From assembly GCF_000165425.1 (NCBI RefSeq), contig NW_001799635.1, forward strand, positions 288,372 through 352,371: a stretch of 64,000 bases of DNA, given 5' to 3'. Position numbers and translations under genes: made by a program. Source of the stretch: Paramecium tetraurelia (Eukaryota > Ciliophora > Oligohymenophorea > Peniculida > Parameciidae). Shown one piece after another: positions 26,724 through 38,538 of this stretch (positions are counted from its first letter, which is position 1; every line of letters starts with the position of its first letter). The notes under the pieces are model-generated. The model did no database searches. It was not told the origin of the DNA and was given only the letters and a program-made list of their open reading frames with translations.

Positions 26724-28444
26724 TCATTAATAAATGCTCTCTTAAGGGCCTTTTCTCTTTTTATTTCTTGATCGGTCTTTGTTATTGCCTTGATTTACTA
26801 GAGCTTACTTAAAATACAATACTTTTTCTTGCAAGTCATCGTCATACAATTAAGTGATTGGTGGTAGAAGCTCATGCTAAGATTTACGTTTAACAGAAAG
26901 AAATCTCTCTATTTTTTCATGTTAATCACCTTAGATGTTATGTGCACTTCTAACAAAATTAACTGGTAAATCCTATGAAATATATCTAATAGCATACAGC
27001 ACCGTAGTTCTTTTTAATATAAAATTGAGTGATGTTTTTAGAATCCTTGATAATTTTTCTGATTTGATAAAAGTTCTTTGTTTTTCCATTGAAGGCAGAA
27101 CCCATTGGACTTTTTTCACTCTCCTCTGAAATCACAGCCTTAGATATTAAATGTTATTTACTTTACCAGGAGAACCTGCAAATTGGAGACTCTTTCGAGA
27201 TTCCAATTTTCGAATGGTTTCAGATTCATGAAATTGATCTAGATCATTGATTTTGGATTCTGGTTGGCTTATGGCCTTAGTTTAGGCAATGATAGCATTT
27301 TATAATTAAGATTAAACCTTCTATCTCTTAGCTTCTCCTTCATACAATCCTTTTTTCATAGCCTGATTCGAGGCTTGACTCTAAATTCTTGTGATTTCAT
27401 TATTATGTAGATTGATTTGCTTAAGTAAAACATCATAGTCCTTTTTCATTTGTATGATTAATTTATACTCAGTTTCTTATAGTTTACCCTCTAATTATTC
27501 CCTTTCTTTCTGTTATTTAAATAACAAATCACTGTGTTATTTTTCAATACGATATTTCTATACTTTGTACACTCTATCTTATTCGTGTTTCTCTAAGTCT
27601 TTCAATTCTTTTCTAAAGTCTAGTGCTTCTTCTACTCTTTCCTCCAGACTAACCAACTTCTCTTGAGTTTGTAGATCCTTCAACTTTTTTTTTGGTTTAA
27701 CTTTCATCAATTCAGTATCTTTGGAGAGTCGATCCTCCAATATTCCTAACTCTTTTTCTTAAGATATTTTTAATTATGCTCTTAATTAACAATATTAGAG
27801 TACCTTCTATCAACTTTATACTTTGTTAGTTATTAGAATTCTTAATAGTATTTATCATAAAAATCATCCAACTTTTCTTATCCTATTTCCTTGTACACCT
27901 ATCTTTCTTTGATTGAAATACGTTATCTCAATTAATTTTGATAAGCTGCTATGTTAGCTTCTAAAGTTCTCAATTCTTTCATCAACTGTTTGAATAATAT
28001 GTATTCTTGGATTTTCAACAAAGCAGTTGCTACCTAATGCATTTTTTCTTTGATAGCTGAAAACACTAGAATCTGTTCGTCCTCATTTAAAATTCTAACA
28101 GAAATTAAGCAATTCTTACCCATCATTATCTTAATCAAAGAGCTCAAAGAAATCTTTTTCATTTTACAGTTTCAGTAATTGTACGATCTCACTTCTACAC
28201 GCTTCAAATATTCTTTGCGCAATTGTAAAGTTTAGTTGAGCATCTGTCACAAAATCATTTTTTCTCATTTCTATCCAGATTTTTGCACATTTGTTAGGTG
28301 CTGTAATATATAATTCACCTAATACTGGATTCTTATGATACCTTCATTTTTAATTTAATTAATAATGTGTCTGGGTAGATTAGATAATGCAGAATAATTG
28401 GACTGCTATATTTTAGTGCTGATTGTCATTGATTTCGATTCCAT
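26724..28444 (-). CDS. Coiled-coil protein, possibly axonemal
   Basis: The predicted 527-residue product has five introns (23, 25, 23, 41 and 25 nt) and an exact codon sum. The N-terminal ~85 residues are globular (LYITAPNKCAKIWIEMRKND). They are followed by a DNDG-containing segment and then long heptad-rich coiled coils, for example LKISQEKELGILEDRLSKDT and VEEALDFRKELKDLEKHE. The C-terminus is short and polar. Long coiled-coil proteins with a small N-terminal domain are common in basal bodies and axonemes. I do not recognise a specific family and give no symbol. Confidence 0.6.
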
Positions 28445-28645
28445 TTAATTTATTATTCAATTATATTTATAAATATAATTATTTTCCTACAATTGTTGCA
28501 TTCACTTCTTTTCAAACCTTCTCATTGAAGTATAGACACATCGAAGCAGTGTTACATATATTATGATAGTGAGAAATACTTTGATTTTTATGTTTAATAA
28601 ATAAGGAGTTTAAAGTTGTTATTAATAATTTACGATATAATTTAT
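28445..28645. promoter_or_regulatory. Divergent intergenic region
   Basis: About 200 bp separate the divergent coiled-coil and malectin-like genes, so it must hold both promoters. No motif stands out apart from AT richness. Confidence 0.3.
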
Positions 28646-29875
28646 ATGAATTATAAGTAAATAATGTTATTATTTTTGCTTTTTATATATGTAAATTCAT
28701 ATTTAGATGCTAATAAAATTAAATACGCTGTTGATGCAGGCAACTAATTTTATTACAAGGACAGACAAAAAATATTATATCGCTATGATCAAAATTATAA
28801 GGGTGGCTAACAATTAATGTTCTATTAAAAGGTAACCTCAGATTAAAATCATCATTTGATACCTCTTTAATATTTGGATTATTATGTATTCTAAACATCG
28901 AGAACAGTATCCAGTGATCAAGATTTTTTCAAATACTCAATCACCATGAGGTTGAGTGGGAATTACACTTTAATTTTATGTTTCATTGAAGTATAAACTA
29001 TTTTTATATATTAAATAGTCAGAATAACGATCAGCACGCTTTTTCGATATTTATTTGGAGGATGAGCTAATAAAAGAGCAGTTCGATATTTACAAGGAAG
29101 CAGGTGGAGTAAATATTCCACTCTATTTTGCCTTTGAATTCGAATTCGATGGAAAAAACATCACAGCCAATCGCAAGATCATATATCAGATGAGTGACAA
29201 TAGATTGCACTTCGATCTCATTTTTAAAGGCAAGGGAGCTTCAGTTAGTGCAATCATTCTGTATTAGGGTAAGATAGAAGATATCTTAATTGATCTGGAG
29301 AGTGCATTGCTTTCTAAAGATCAGATCGAAGCTACCTTTATAAATCAAATCGAATTTGTTAAAGCATTAAAACAGAAAGCAGCTCGTTATGCTCACAAAC
29401 AAAAAGGAAAGGGTAATGAGAATGTAAACACTTTGATGAATTAATATCTGAGTCCATTTCAAAAATTAATCAATAATTTCGATATTGTAAATAATGTGTA
29501 TAATGAAATTTCGAATGGTTTGGAACCATCTCCTTTAGAGTTATTCTTGGATGCCTTATTGAATGTAAATTACTTATAAATATATGTAGAATATCTTGGT
29601 ACCTTTGGGAAATGTTTTAATTCAAATCATTGATTTCATCTTGGATAATAAAGTTCTCTCTACAATTTTGATAACTAATTTAATATTCTATTATTATTGT
29701 TTTGGCAATAATAAAACTCTATTTGCAAATGTGCCTGTTGGTTTAGTAACAATTTTAATTAATTATTTAGGTTTTAGATGCTGAGGTTGAGAGTGAAATG
29801 GAAATGAATTACATTGCATAATCGCCAAAATCACGACATGTTAATGTATTGAAATCAAAAAAAAAGAAGAAATGA
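28646..29875 (+). CDS. Malectin-like ER membrane protein
   Basis: The product is 383 residues with three introns (28, 25 and 25 nt) and an exact codon sum. A hydrophobic signal (MLLLFLLFIYVNSYLDA) precedes a malectin-type carbohydrate-binding domain. That domain has IKYAVDAGNQFYYKDR, then YYVFQTSRTV, the core NYTLILCFIE and RFFDIYLEDELIKEQFDIY. Malectin binds glucosylated N-glycans in the endoplasmic reticulum and assists quality control. A hydrophobic transmembrane segment lies near residues 325-345 (LITNLIFYYYCF), and the tail ends in a lysine run, SKKKKK, a possible ER retrieval signal. The domain call is by pattern. Confidence 0.72.
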
Positions 29876-29906
29876 TTTATAAAATATTTTAATCAAATTA
29901 CAATTA

Positions 29907-30806
29907 ATGAGAAATAACAGCTAGTAAAAGGAGAGTATTTCATAATTAAAAGAAGTAATTAAATTAGTTCTAATTTGAGACAATTCATAAATTGCAATAG
30001 AGGGATGCTTCATAAAGATTGGAAATAGCGAAATTAAAAAGATTATTATTAGAAAGAAATCAAGAGTATAAGTTAGTATCTGAATAATTGTAAGATTTAT
30101 AAAGAGTATAACAAAGAGTAATAAAAAATAGTATCATTGATAGAATAATCAATACATATTGAAAATCGACAATTATGTCGTCAAATTGAAATAGAAATTG
30201 TAAAAAGCAAGCATCAAGATTGAATCACTAGAATCAAAGTTCTCCTCCTCGAGAGTCAAATAAAATAATATTATTATTGACGAATCTTTTAATGTGAATG
30301 ACTCCTTTCAAACTGAGCATTCCCCAATTTCTACTAAGTATCCAATCCTTAAATAAACATCTAATCGTTCTAATTAAGCACATTCTGTTAATAAACCTAA
30401 ATTAATTTGTAAACCCATAAAAGTCCAAATGCCTTATCCTAATAAAAGTTATACCGAAAATTAAGAAATTTTAGAAAATAATTCTCTTATTAAACCATGT
30501 CCATTACAGGAATAAATTCTTAACAGAATACTCGATGATGAAGAATTCATGAATAACTTCAGTAATCAGTTTGATTAGATGCAAACAGATTTATTCTCTT
30601 ATTAGAAAAGCCAGACTCAACCTCTCAGTTTCTCATGCAACTCAAGATAAAGTAATTTCAGTTTTGTGAATAGCGAAAAAAAGTAAAATTGGAATGATAA
30701 ACAATACAAATAACCTAATCGACAATGTATTTGGATTATTATATTAATTTTAGACCATTCAATATCAATTGAGGAGAAGGAAAATAATAGCAAATATTTT
30801 AATTGA
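29907..30806 (+). CDS. Coiled-coil, low-complexity protein of unknown function
   Basis: The product is 269 residues with introns of 25, 38 and 27 nt and an exact codon sum. The N-terminal half is a coiled coil rich in lysine, glutamine and leucine (RLEIAKLKRLLLERNQEY, VVKLKQKLQKASIKIESL). The C-terminal half is disordered, rich in serine, asparagine and proline. No family is recognised. It follows the malectin-like gene by 31 bp on the same strand. The 38 nt intron is longer than the local norm and should be checked. Confidence 0.55.
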
Positions 30807-30860
30807 AGAGACTCGTTTGTGAGTATATAGACTAATTTTAAAACATATCTAAATATTTAA

Positions 30861-32530
30861 TCATTTTTATATATTATTGTCTCTAATTGCAACATTATGA
30901 GTATTTTAGAGTTGCCAATTATTAATGTTATTTTCGTTAAATATATTGGTTTAATTTTGTTTCGGTGTTAATAATTGAGCATATGCTAAACTTGGAGTAA
31001 AGCTATTGTTTCTTGTTGTCATTGAAGTCGATTAATTTATAGTTCCAATAAGATTTAAGTTTAGAGAAGGAATGGTCTTCTTTACCCTTTCAGTTTTCGG
31101 AGCAATATCTTTTTTGTTGGATATTAATTTTTTCATATCCAATATTTACACTTGTTTCTAATGCTGTTAGGAATTGTTGTTTCTTTGTTAACGTTAATTT
31201 TAATCTTGGGATCTTTTTGAATTAGTTTTATTCTGGATTTTGTTAAAATTTAATTGTCTAAACGAATCAGGGATTTTGAGTATTTAATAAAGGGCCTTTT
31301 GATCCAAAGATAGAATTTAATTATTACTGTTTTGGGAAGGTACTTATTTTGATTCATGATTTGATAGATTATTGCTTTTGATATTCTTCATTTCTTAGAG
31401 ACTTTTAATTATTTTCAATTCAAGTTGTTTGATTTCTTGAATCGCTTTGTTTTGATCAATTTTTTTGGGTGAATTACTTTTTTTATTCTTCTCTTCTAAT
31501 TTGAATTTTTTACTATTACGGTAAAATATATTTCTTACATGAATTATTCTTTATTTTATTTAAAATCCATAATTTTGTCTCTTGAGATGATTTAAGAGTG
31601 TTTATTTTAAAGTTTAGCTTAGACTATATATGGTTTCATAGAATACTTTAATCAATTAGTTTATTGGAATAAGATTATTGATATCGTGCTGATAGCGGCA
31701 TTTTAGCTTCTTGTGGATTTTAATGAGTTCTAGCAGACAAAGACAAAGCAAGTTCATCCAATTTTAGTGATTTCTTGCTTTGAGTCTTCTTCTTTTTGAA
31801 CCATTGGTATTGTTGTTTTTAATTTGGAGATTCTGATTTAAGATTAAGTAGGCTGATCATTTATTGTATTTCTCCAATGGGAGGGGATTCGGGGACTTAT
31901 AAAATGCGACTGATTTCTTGGGAGGGTTGAGGTTTCTTATTAGAGAAACTGATTTCTTTGAGAATGTTATCGACATTAACTTTGGATTACGGTTCCGAAT
32001 TCTCAGATTAAGGTGTTGAATCACTTAGTAAAGGTTTATCGCCTACAATACCTTTGGGTGGATCAGTTGGATTCATTTAATTTTCGATTTCAATTTATCT
32101 TTAAATTTTGTAAAATTCAATTTTCCTTCGCTTATCGTAATAATAATTGAGAATTTTGAGTATAGGCTATTTTAAGACCCATCTTGGCAAATCCTTATGA
32201 TATTTGTAGAATTCTGTAAGCAATTTTGATTTGGAAGGATATTCATGCATTTCATAAAATCTTTTTATATATTCATCCTCTTCATCGTAACATATATAAT
32301 CCTTGTGATATATTTGAATGTTTTACATTATACAGAATGGTTCTGGCAGTAGAAGTTTTGGATAATATTTCATTAATGTCTTTGGTAAAATAATAATTTT
32401 ATGAAGTCGCGTATTTATGATAGAGAGTGTGTCTAATCATTTTATGCAAATTGATTTCGCAAGGGAAATAGTTTTTGATATATCCTAGAGTTGTTCTCTT
32501 GTAGCAAAATTAGCATGAATAATTAGACAT
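30861..32530 (-). CDS. Unknown protein with a CxxC N-terminus and disordered tail
   Basis: The product is 531 residues with introns of 25, 23 and 26 nt and an exact codon sum. It starts MSNYSCQFCYKRTTLGYIKN; the CxxC could be half of a zinc site together with a later cysteine (DYICYDEED). The first ~150 residues look folded, with YPSKSKLLTEFYKYHKDLPR. The rest is charged, serine- and asparagine-rich, with a coiled-coil piece (NKAIQEIKQLELKIIKSL). I recognise no family. It starts 41 bp from the divergent ribosomal protein gene. Confidence 0.6.
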
Positions 32531-32571
32531 TTTAAAATTAAATATAAATAAATATAATATATTTTCAAACA
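32531..32571. promoter_or_regulatory. Compact bidirectional promoter
   Basis: Only 41 bp separate the start codons of two divergent genes, the CxxC protein and uS17m. Both promoters and 5' leaders must overlap here or extend into coding sequence. The stretch is almost pure A and T. Confidence 0.5.
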
Positions 32572-33017
32572 ATGTAAACAGTTTGGACCCTAATACATCC
32601 AACAAGGATCAGTGTATAGAAGACAATCAAGAATTTATTGCCATCTGGTTAAGAATTTTTTGGTACTGTAATTAGAGACAGTAGAAACAAATCATGCAGA
32701 GTAAATATATCTAATTGAAATTCCTAGGTAAAAGTAAGCTACAAATATTGGCATAAAAAATATAAGTCATACTTTGGTGATACATCTGAATTCATAGCAC
32801 ATGATGAAGACAATTTTTGTAAGGTAGGCGATAAGGTAGTCATCAAACATTGTTAAAAAACAGGTGGCAAGTATTACTATGTGAGAAATGTGGTCATTCC
32901 AGTGGGCAGGAATCCATCTGATGAGTAAGACGAAGTTATGAAAGAGCTCTAGTAATATTTGTTGCTTATAATTAAATTAGAAATATAAGAACACAATTGG
33001 TTCAATAAGGCTTGTGA
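32572..33017 (+). CDS. MRPS17: Mitochondrial ribosomal protein uS17
   Basis: The 129-residue product has introns of 27 and 29 nt and an exact codon sum. After a short basic leader, the OB-fold of S17 appears: EFFGTVIRDSRNKSCRVKV, then KKYKSYFGDTSEFIAHDEDN and the hallmark VGDKVVIKHCQKTGGKYYYV. The HDE and GD signatures are those of bacterial-type S17 rather than cytosolic uS17/S11. That points to the small subunit of the mitochondrial ribosome; the basic N-terminus would serve import. A C-terminal helix (DEVMKELQNIRTQLVQQGL) extends the bacterial fold. Confidence 0.8.
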
Positions 33018-33025
33018 TTTATTAT

Positions 33026-33340
33026 TCATACATAAAATATTTACAAATAATTATAAAATACTCTTTAATTTAACTCTTTAGTTTTAAATGCTTCATACGC
33101 CAAATTCTTAAAAGCATTTAGCATTTCATTATTGTATATTTAAGTAACTAGAAATCCCTGAATATTAGAAATACTAATTGCTATTAAAGGAGATTGATTA
33201 CAATAATTCTTAAGCAAATATGAGTATATTCAGAGATAATATTTAAATACTTCAAATAATATATATTACAACTGATTCCCTTTCTGAATTTCAGAAGGTA
33301 CCAAAAATTTACATACCCCAAGATTTCTCAATATAACCAT
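33026..33340 (-). CDS. Small roadblock/LC7-like protein
   Basis: The predicted 90-residue product starts MVILRNLGVCKFLVPSEIQK. After a 42 nt interval spliced out as a GT...AG intron (exact codon sum), it continues SPLIAISISNIQGFLVTQIY and MLNAFKNLAYEAF. A glycine-containing beta hairpin followed by an amphipathic helix resembles roadblock/LC7 or longin-type folds found in dynein light chains and Ragulator subunits. This is a weak assignment. The intron is unusually long for this genome and contains an in-frame TGA, so the model needs transcript support. It is convergent with uS17m, 8 bp away. Confidence 0.45.
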
Positions 33341-33762
33341 ATTTATTACATTTACAGATAATTGTGTTGAGTCTATCTTTTACAACGTAGAAATGACTAT
33401 AAGATTACTAATTATGAAACAAATAGAGTTTGAGTTTCGATGGTCATTAATTTATTATTTTATTTTAGGTTATTTAAATTATCATTTTATATAAACTCAA
33501 ATCTGCTATTCTTATTAAATTATTTAGATATGGAATTTTGTAGGTACTTACAAATTTAGGGCTGTAATAAAAGCTGAATAAGGGAAACAAATTACATATT
33601 AAGCTTTTTATAATTTAATTAGATTAATAAACTTGATCTGAAATAAATAGTAAATTAGGTTGGGACAGAAATAAAACAGGAAATTATAAATTAAATTACC
33701 CGGCAAATCTGGAGTTTTTAATATTTCCCTCTATAATTTATTTAAATAATTAAAAAGATTAG
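33341..33762. other. Intergenic, no supported gene
   Basis: About 420 bp between a minus-strand gene and PCNA. A minus-strand run at 33,345-33,410 reads FYVVKDRLNTIICKCNKYGY, which could be an upstream exon of the small gene or chance. Otherwise it is AT-rich spacer. Confidence 0.4.
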
Positions 33763-34624
33763 ATGTTCGAAGCCAAGTTTGAAGATGGTGTCTTATTTAA
33801 AAAGATTGTGGAAGCAATTAAGGAATTGGTAAAAAATGTAAATCTTGAAGCCAATGGAACTGGAATTTCATTATAAGTATCATTATGATTCATTTCAATT
33901 TAAGGCTATGGATACATCTCATGTAGCTTTGGTTGCATTATAATTGAATGAGAAGGGCTTCAAAAAATACAGATGTGAGAAATCACTCACTATGGGTTTG
34001 AGTATTGAGAATTTATAAAAAATTTTGAAGTGTTCTGGAAATGATGATTAGATTACTCTTAGAACTCAAGAGGAAGAACCAACAACATTATCATTCACTT
34101 TCGAATCCAAAAGTATGTTTTTAATAAAAATGAAATTAGACCGAATAAGTGAGTTCCAATTGAATTTAATGTCTTTGGATTAAGAACAATTAGGTGTTCC
34201 AGACACCGATTATTCTTCAGTAATCAAAATGCCATCGAATGAATTCACAAAAATCTGCAGAGAGTTAGGCAACATAAACGAGGCAATCGGTATTGAAACA
34301 TCCAAAGATGGAATCAAATTCTATGTGAAAGGAGACATCGGAGAAGGATAAGTGTCAGTGAAATCAAATGACGGAGAAAAGAAGGAGGAGAGAGTTGAAT
34401 GTGATGTAGATGAACCTGTGAATCTAAGTTTTGCTGTTAGGTAAACAATACAATCTATGTCTTATAGATATTTCAATTTGTTCAATAAGGCATCTGCTTT
34501 ATCACCTTAGGTTATATTGTCCATGTCTCAAGATTAACCATTAGTGATTGAATACTAAATTGAAAATATGGGATCATTAAAATTGTATTTAGCTCCAAAA
34601 ATAAATGATGATGAATAATAATGA
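33763..34624 (+). CDS. PCNA: PCNA, DNA polymerase sliding clamp
   Basis: The 277-residue product has one 28 nt intron, splitting GISLQ|AMD, and an exact codon sum. It starts MFEAKFEDGVLFKKIVEAIK, followed by the strand AMDTSHVALVALQL and the loop GLSIENLQKILKC. The clamp trimer encircles DNA and tethers polymerases and repair factors. The interdomain region is present (VPDTDYSSVIKMPSNEF), and the C-terminus NMGSLKLYLAPKINDDE corresponds to the usual Y-LAPK motif. Length is slightly above the typical ~260 residues because of an inserted charged loop near residue 190 (NDGEKKEERVECDVDE). Confidence 0.95.
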
Positions 34625-34673
34625 ATAATTGTTTCTTAAAACATATTTAATTTTATATATTATTTTCTTTTTT

Positions 34674-35399
34674 ATGTAATAATAATAAAAACAAGCAATT
34701 CAAGAAAGACGTAGAAGAAGTGGAGCTTTGCATGCTTAAACCTGTGAAGAATATTTAAAAGTACTAACAACCATAAAATATAATACAGAAATATGATTAA
34801 ATTGGACAGATTAAAATAAGGGAAAGCTAAAGAAAAAAAAGCTTGTCGGAATCAGCCTTTCTAAATTTTGATTTCATTCCAGCTGATGAAGGAGTTGAAG
34901 ACATTACTTAATTGAAGATCTTCATCTACTCTCCGAAGGTAAAACTCAATGAATAAGAATTCTTGCAATTATTGAAACGAGTCAGGAATCGCTCAATCAC
35001 AACTGACAACCTTTCCAAAAAATCCTTTACTTTCGACTTTGAGTTCTTCTATAAAGAGTATGAAGTAAATGAAACCCAATTTGGCTTGCATTTTTGGATA
35101 CAAAACAACATCAAACACTAGCATTCCTAATTCTTTCAAGGTAATTAAATTTTATTTACAATTATTTTAGAATGTTATTATAAAGTTTTTAATGCAGCAA
35201 TTCTCTTGTAGAGAGATACAACTATTGAATAATAGATCAAAGATGCCAACCCCAATTGCATGGTTAAGGTCTTCCCCTTAGTAAGAAAATAATATATTTT
35301 AGATGGACGAGTTGCTGATTGAATCGTTGCAATCTATCATTGCTGAAGTAAGATATATAAAAAATATGAAAGATATGCCATAATCACATTAAATCTTGA
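34674..35399 (+). CDS. Unknown conserved-looking protein
   Basis: The product is 206 residues with four introns (28, 30, 22 and 25 nt) and an exact codon sum. It begins MQQQQKQAIQERRRRSGALH. The body looks folded: FIPADEGVEDITQLKIFIYS, KLNEQEFLQLLKRVRNRSI, FDFEFFYKEYEVNETQFGLH and VFNAAILLQRDTTIEQQIKD. I do not recognise a family. Its last 16 bp overlap the 3' end of the next gene on the opposite strand. Confidence 0.6.
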
Positions 35400-36034
35400 T
35401 CTATATATAACTTATACAACATCCAACTTATTTTTATATTGTCCTTCCATTGTTCACTCATCCTTTAAATTATCTCTACTTCCTTAATTCCTAATCTTCT
35501 CTTGTGGTCACCCATCTATCGAACCATGAACTCATTCAAAATAAATATAAACAATTTTAAATCCTTCGTTTGTTCAACTTTCTCTAAAAATTCATTTGCC
35601 AATCCTAATGAATGGATTATCTTAAATAAGAATGACAAAATTATTCGATTCTTGTCACCATAATATTCTCGAAAATAATAATCGACAAATTAGAATTTTG
35701 AAGTTACCATTAAAACTACACTTGGTGATCTATAGGTTCCTAAACCAATAAAATATGTAATCGCATTTATGGCTCTAATTTTCCTGATCTTCACCTCCAC
35801 ATTTTGTTTCTCTAATTCTACTAACTCTTTATAAAGGATTTCCCCTAAAAATCTTTCACTAGTCAATCTATAAGGGACATTGAGAAATTAATTCAAATAT
35901 TCTCCTTCTCCTTTAAATTATTCGTAATGAGCTTTCACATGTTTATGATTCAACAAGAATTTGTATGGGAACAACTTTAATGAATGATATCCCAAATTTT
36001 TTAGCCATTTCTTATGAAATATTTCCTGAGCCAT
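35384..36034 (-). CDS. Unknown intronless helical protein
   Basis: The product is 216 residues in a single exon. It is basic and helical: MAQEIFHKKWLKNLGYHSLK, YLNQFLNVPYRLTSERFLGE, RAINAITYFIGLGTYRSPSV, ending KLYIDQDLM. The basic amphipathic N-terminus would suit mitochondrial import, but that is inference. It is convergent with the preceding gene and shares 16 bp with it at the stop codons. No family was recognised. Confidence 0.65.
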
Positions 36035-36237
36035 ATTTTTTATTAAATTTTAGTATAATCAAAATTCATTACATATATATATTCAAACTTTCAATTCACT
36101 AACACTCCCATTTTCCATGTTGCTCTCATCAAATTCATCATTTCTCTAGATAATCCTACAGTATTCAAATTATTGATATTTATAAATTTAATGAATAAAG
36201 ACTCACGCTTTGCATATGTAACAATTAAAATTTCCTA

Positions 36238-38328
36238 ATGAAGACGAAATCCTCAATGTCTCCAAATAAGAACTTAAGGCAACCTGAATAGAGTGCTCAA
36301 ACATATTCCACTGGCTTTACAAAAAAAAACGCATTCAAGGCCGCCTAATAAAATTAAGCAGCTATTTTGAGTTAACTTCCAGAGATTCAAAAAAAAAGGA
36401 ATAAAAATGATGTATTTGTGCATTCGCAAGAATTCTAAGAAATCCTTTAAATTGAATAAGATGAAAGGTATAAATTTATAAACCTAGCAAGGTATCGCTA
36501 TTTAATAAAAAATGGTACAATCAAGAAAATAGAAAACGGAGGCAATATCATCTTTTCTGAATTGCAATAGATACCAGGCATCTGGGTCTGTTATAGAAGA
36601 CCATTAGAGAGATAAGCAAATGCAGAAAAGTTAAGTCTTGACTGGCTTGATCTATCACATATGCCATTGTTGGAAGGTGAAGAAAAATTAAAAATATTGA
36701 CATTTCAACATAATCGAATTGGAGTAATTTAAAATTTAGTCTCTCTACCAAATTTGCTGTATTTAGATCTATATGATAACTAAATAAAGGAGATCGAGGA
36801 ATTAAAATAAGTGTAAAAGCTAAAAGTTTTGTTAATGCCAAAAAATTAAATACGAAAAATACAAAACTTGGATTACTTATTAAAATTAGAAGTGTTGGAT
36901 CTACACAGCAATAAGATTACCAATTTGGAAGGTCTAAACAAATTGAAAAGCTTAAAAGTGTTGAATCTAGGAAACAATTTGATCCAAAAACTTGAAGGCT
37001 TGGAAGAATTAACTTCACTTAATGAATTAAATTTGAAAATCAATTAGATTGAATTCATAGATCATATCTCAGGTATTTTATGTATCAAATTATTGTTAGT
37101 TCTCCCATAATTGCAGAAACTATTTTTATCTTAAAATAAAATAAATTAATATCCATTCATTTTTGATTTACTGGAATTATATTTGGAGAACAATCCAATA
37201 TCATAAAATAAATCTGAATATCATAAATATATATGTTCCAATTATGAAAAACTTCGAATATTGGATGGGAAACCAGTAGAATTAGTTAGATAAGACATAT
37301 AATTCTTAGAAATCCCTAAAAGTGAGCCAATTAAAAAAAAAAATTTGAATCAATTGGTTTAGTAATAATAACAAAAGAAACCATAAAAATTGCATCAATT
37401 TGGATTGGAGATCTAAGGTGTAGGTTAAGATTCTAAATTAAAGGACGATGCAAATCAAGCTTAATTATCAAAGAAAGATGCAAACAGTTCAAAAAATTAG
37501 ACTAAAGATCTGTAATTAAGTCACAAGAATTCAATATCATCAAATGGAGCTGAAGATGAGATAATATCTTTGATTAAGAAATAATGGGTTCAAGAAAGCA
37601 AAAGGATTTAAGAATTAGAATAATCGTATCAAATAAACTCGAAAAGTTGTTTAGAACATTAAATTCTAGAAGGAGGTCATGCTGAAGTAGAGGATGTATG
37701 ATTTGATTTCATTTTAGGATACATTCTTATTGATTTATGGAACAGCAGCAGGAATGGTGCTACCAACTTAACACTTTAATCAGATAATAGAAAAGATTCA
37801 CTTTCAGTATATGTTTTTTGATTCACTTATCGATTCCCAATTATAAGTGATTAAAGAGTATACTAAATTAAAAGAAATAATTCTTAAGGATAATTATATC
37901 AACAGTCTACTTTAATTAGCGAAATTAGAAGTATTTTCACAATTTAGATATTAGCATTTAGTAGACATTCAGAAAATCACCATTTAGAATAATCAAATAA
38001 ACAATTGCTCTTTTATGTTTTCGTTTCTTGTATATAGAATTCCTACTTTAACTCAAATTAACAATAAGGATGTAAGAAATGAGGATAGATAGAAAGTATG
38101 GTTTATTGGCATTTTAAAAAGGCAAAATCGCTTTTCTCGAATTTCGATAAAGCATTAATCGTGCATGAAAAAGGATAGAACAGTGATAATTTTAGATAAT
38201 TGAAAAGCTATCAAAAAAATAGACAATATATTAAAACGTATCAGAAGGCTTTAAATGAAGTTGTGTTTCAATAAAAAATAGTTATCAATTAATAGAAATT
38301 AGTAATTTATATAAATTATTTAGTTTGA
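36238..38328 (+). CDS. LRRC49: LRRC49-like leucine-rich repeat protein
   Basis: The product is 663 residues with introns of 24, 27, 22 and 26 nt and an exact codon sum. The segment RRPLERQANAEKLSLDWLDL followed by SHMPLLEGEEKLKILTFQHN precedes SDS22-type LRRs: LLYLDLYDNQIKEIEELKQ, LEVLDLHSNKITNLEGLNK, LKVLNLGNNLIQKLEGLEE, LNELNLKINQIEFID. The cap is LYLENNPIS then LRILDGKPV. This order matches LRRC49, a subunit of the tubulin polyglutamylase complex that modifies axonemal microtubules. The C-terminal half is charged and glutamine-rich, then folded again near DTFLLIYGTAAGMVLP. Confidence 0.82.
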
Positions 38329-38538
38329 TAATATGTTTGAAAATTACCTAAATTAAATAATCGAAGTCTGCAAAAATAAGGAAAAATGATATCATTTTTA
38401 ATTTAATACTTTTATTAAATTCTATGGACATAAATTTTAATTACTTCGCATAGTTAAACTGCTGAGCAACATTAATAACTGTCTCAAATCCTCATATTAA
38501 TATTATTTATATGGTATTATGATTAATTATTATTGTCT

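Noticed and set aside
36548-36841. 97-codon minus-strand ORF with hydrophobic segments
   Set aside because: It is the complement of the leucine-rich repeats of the LRRC49-like gene; repeated leucine codons on + give hydrophobic text on -.
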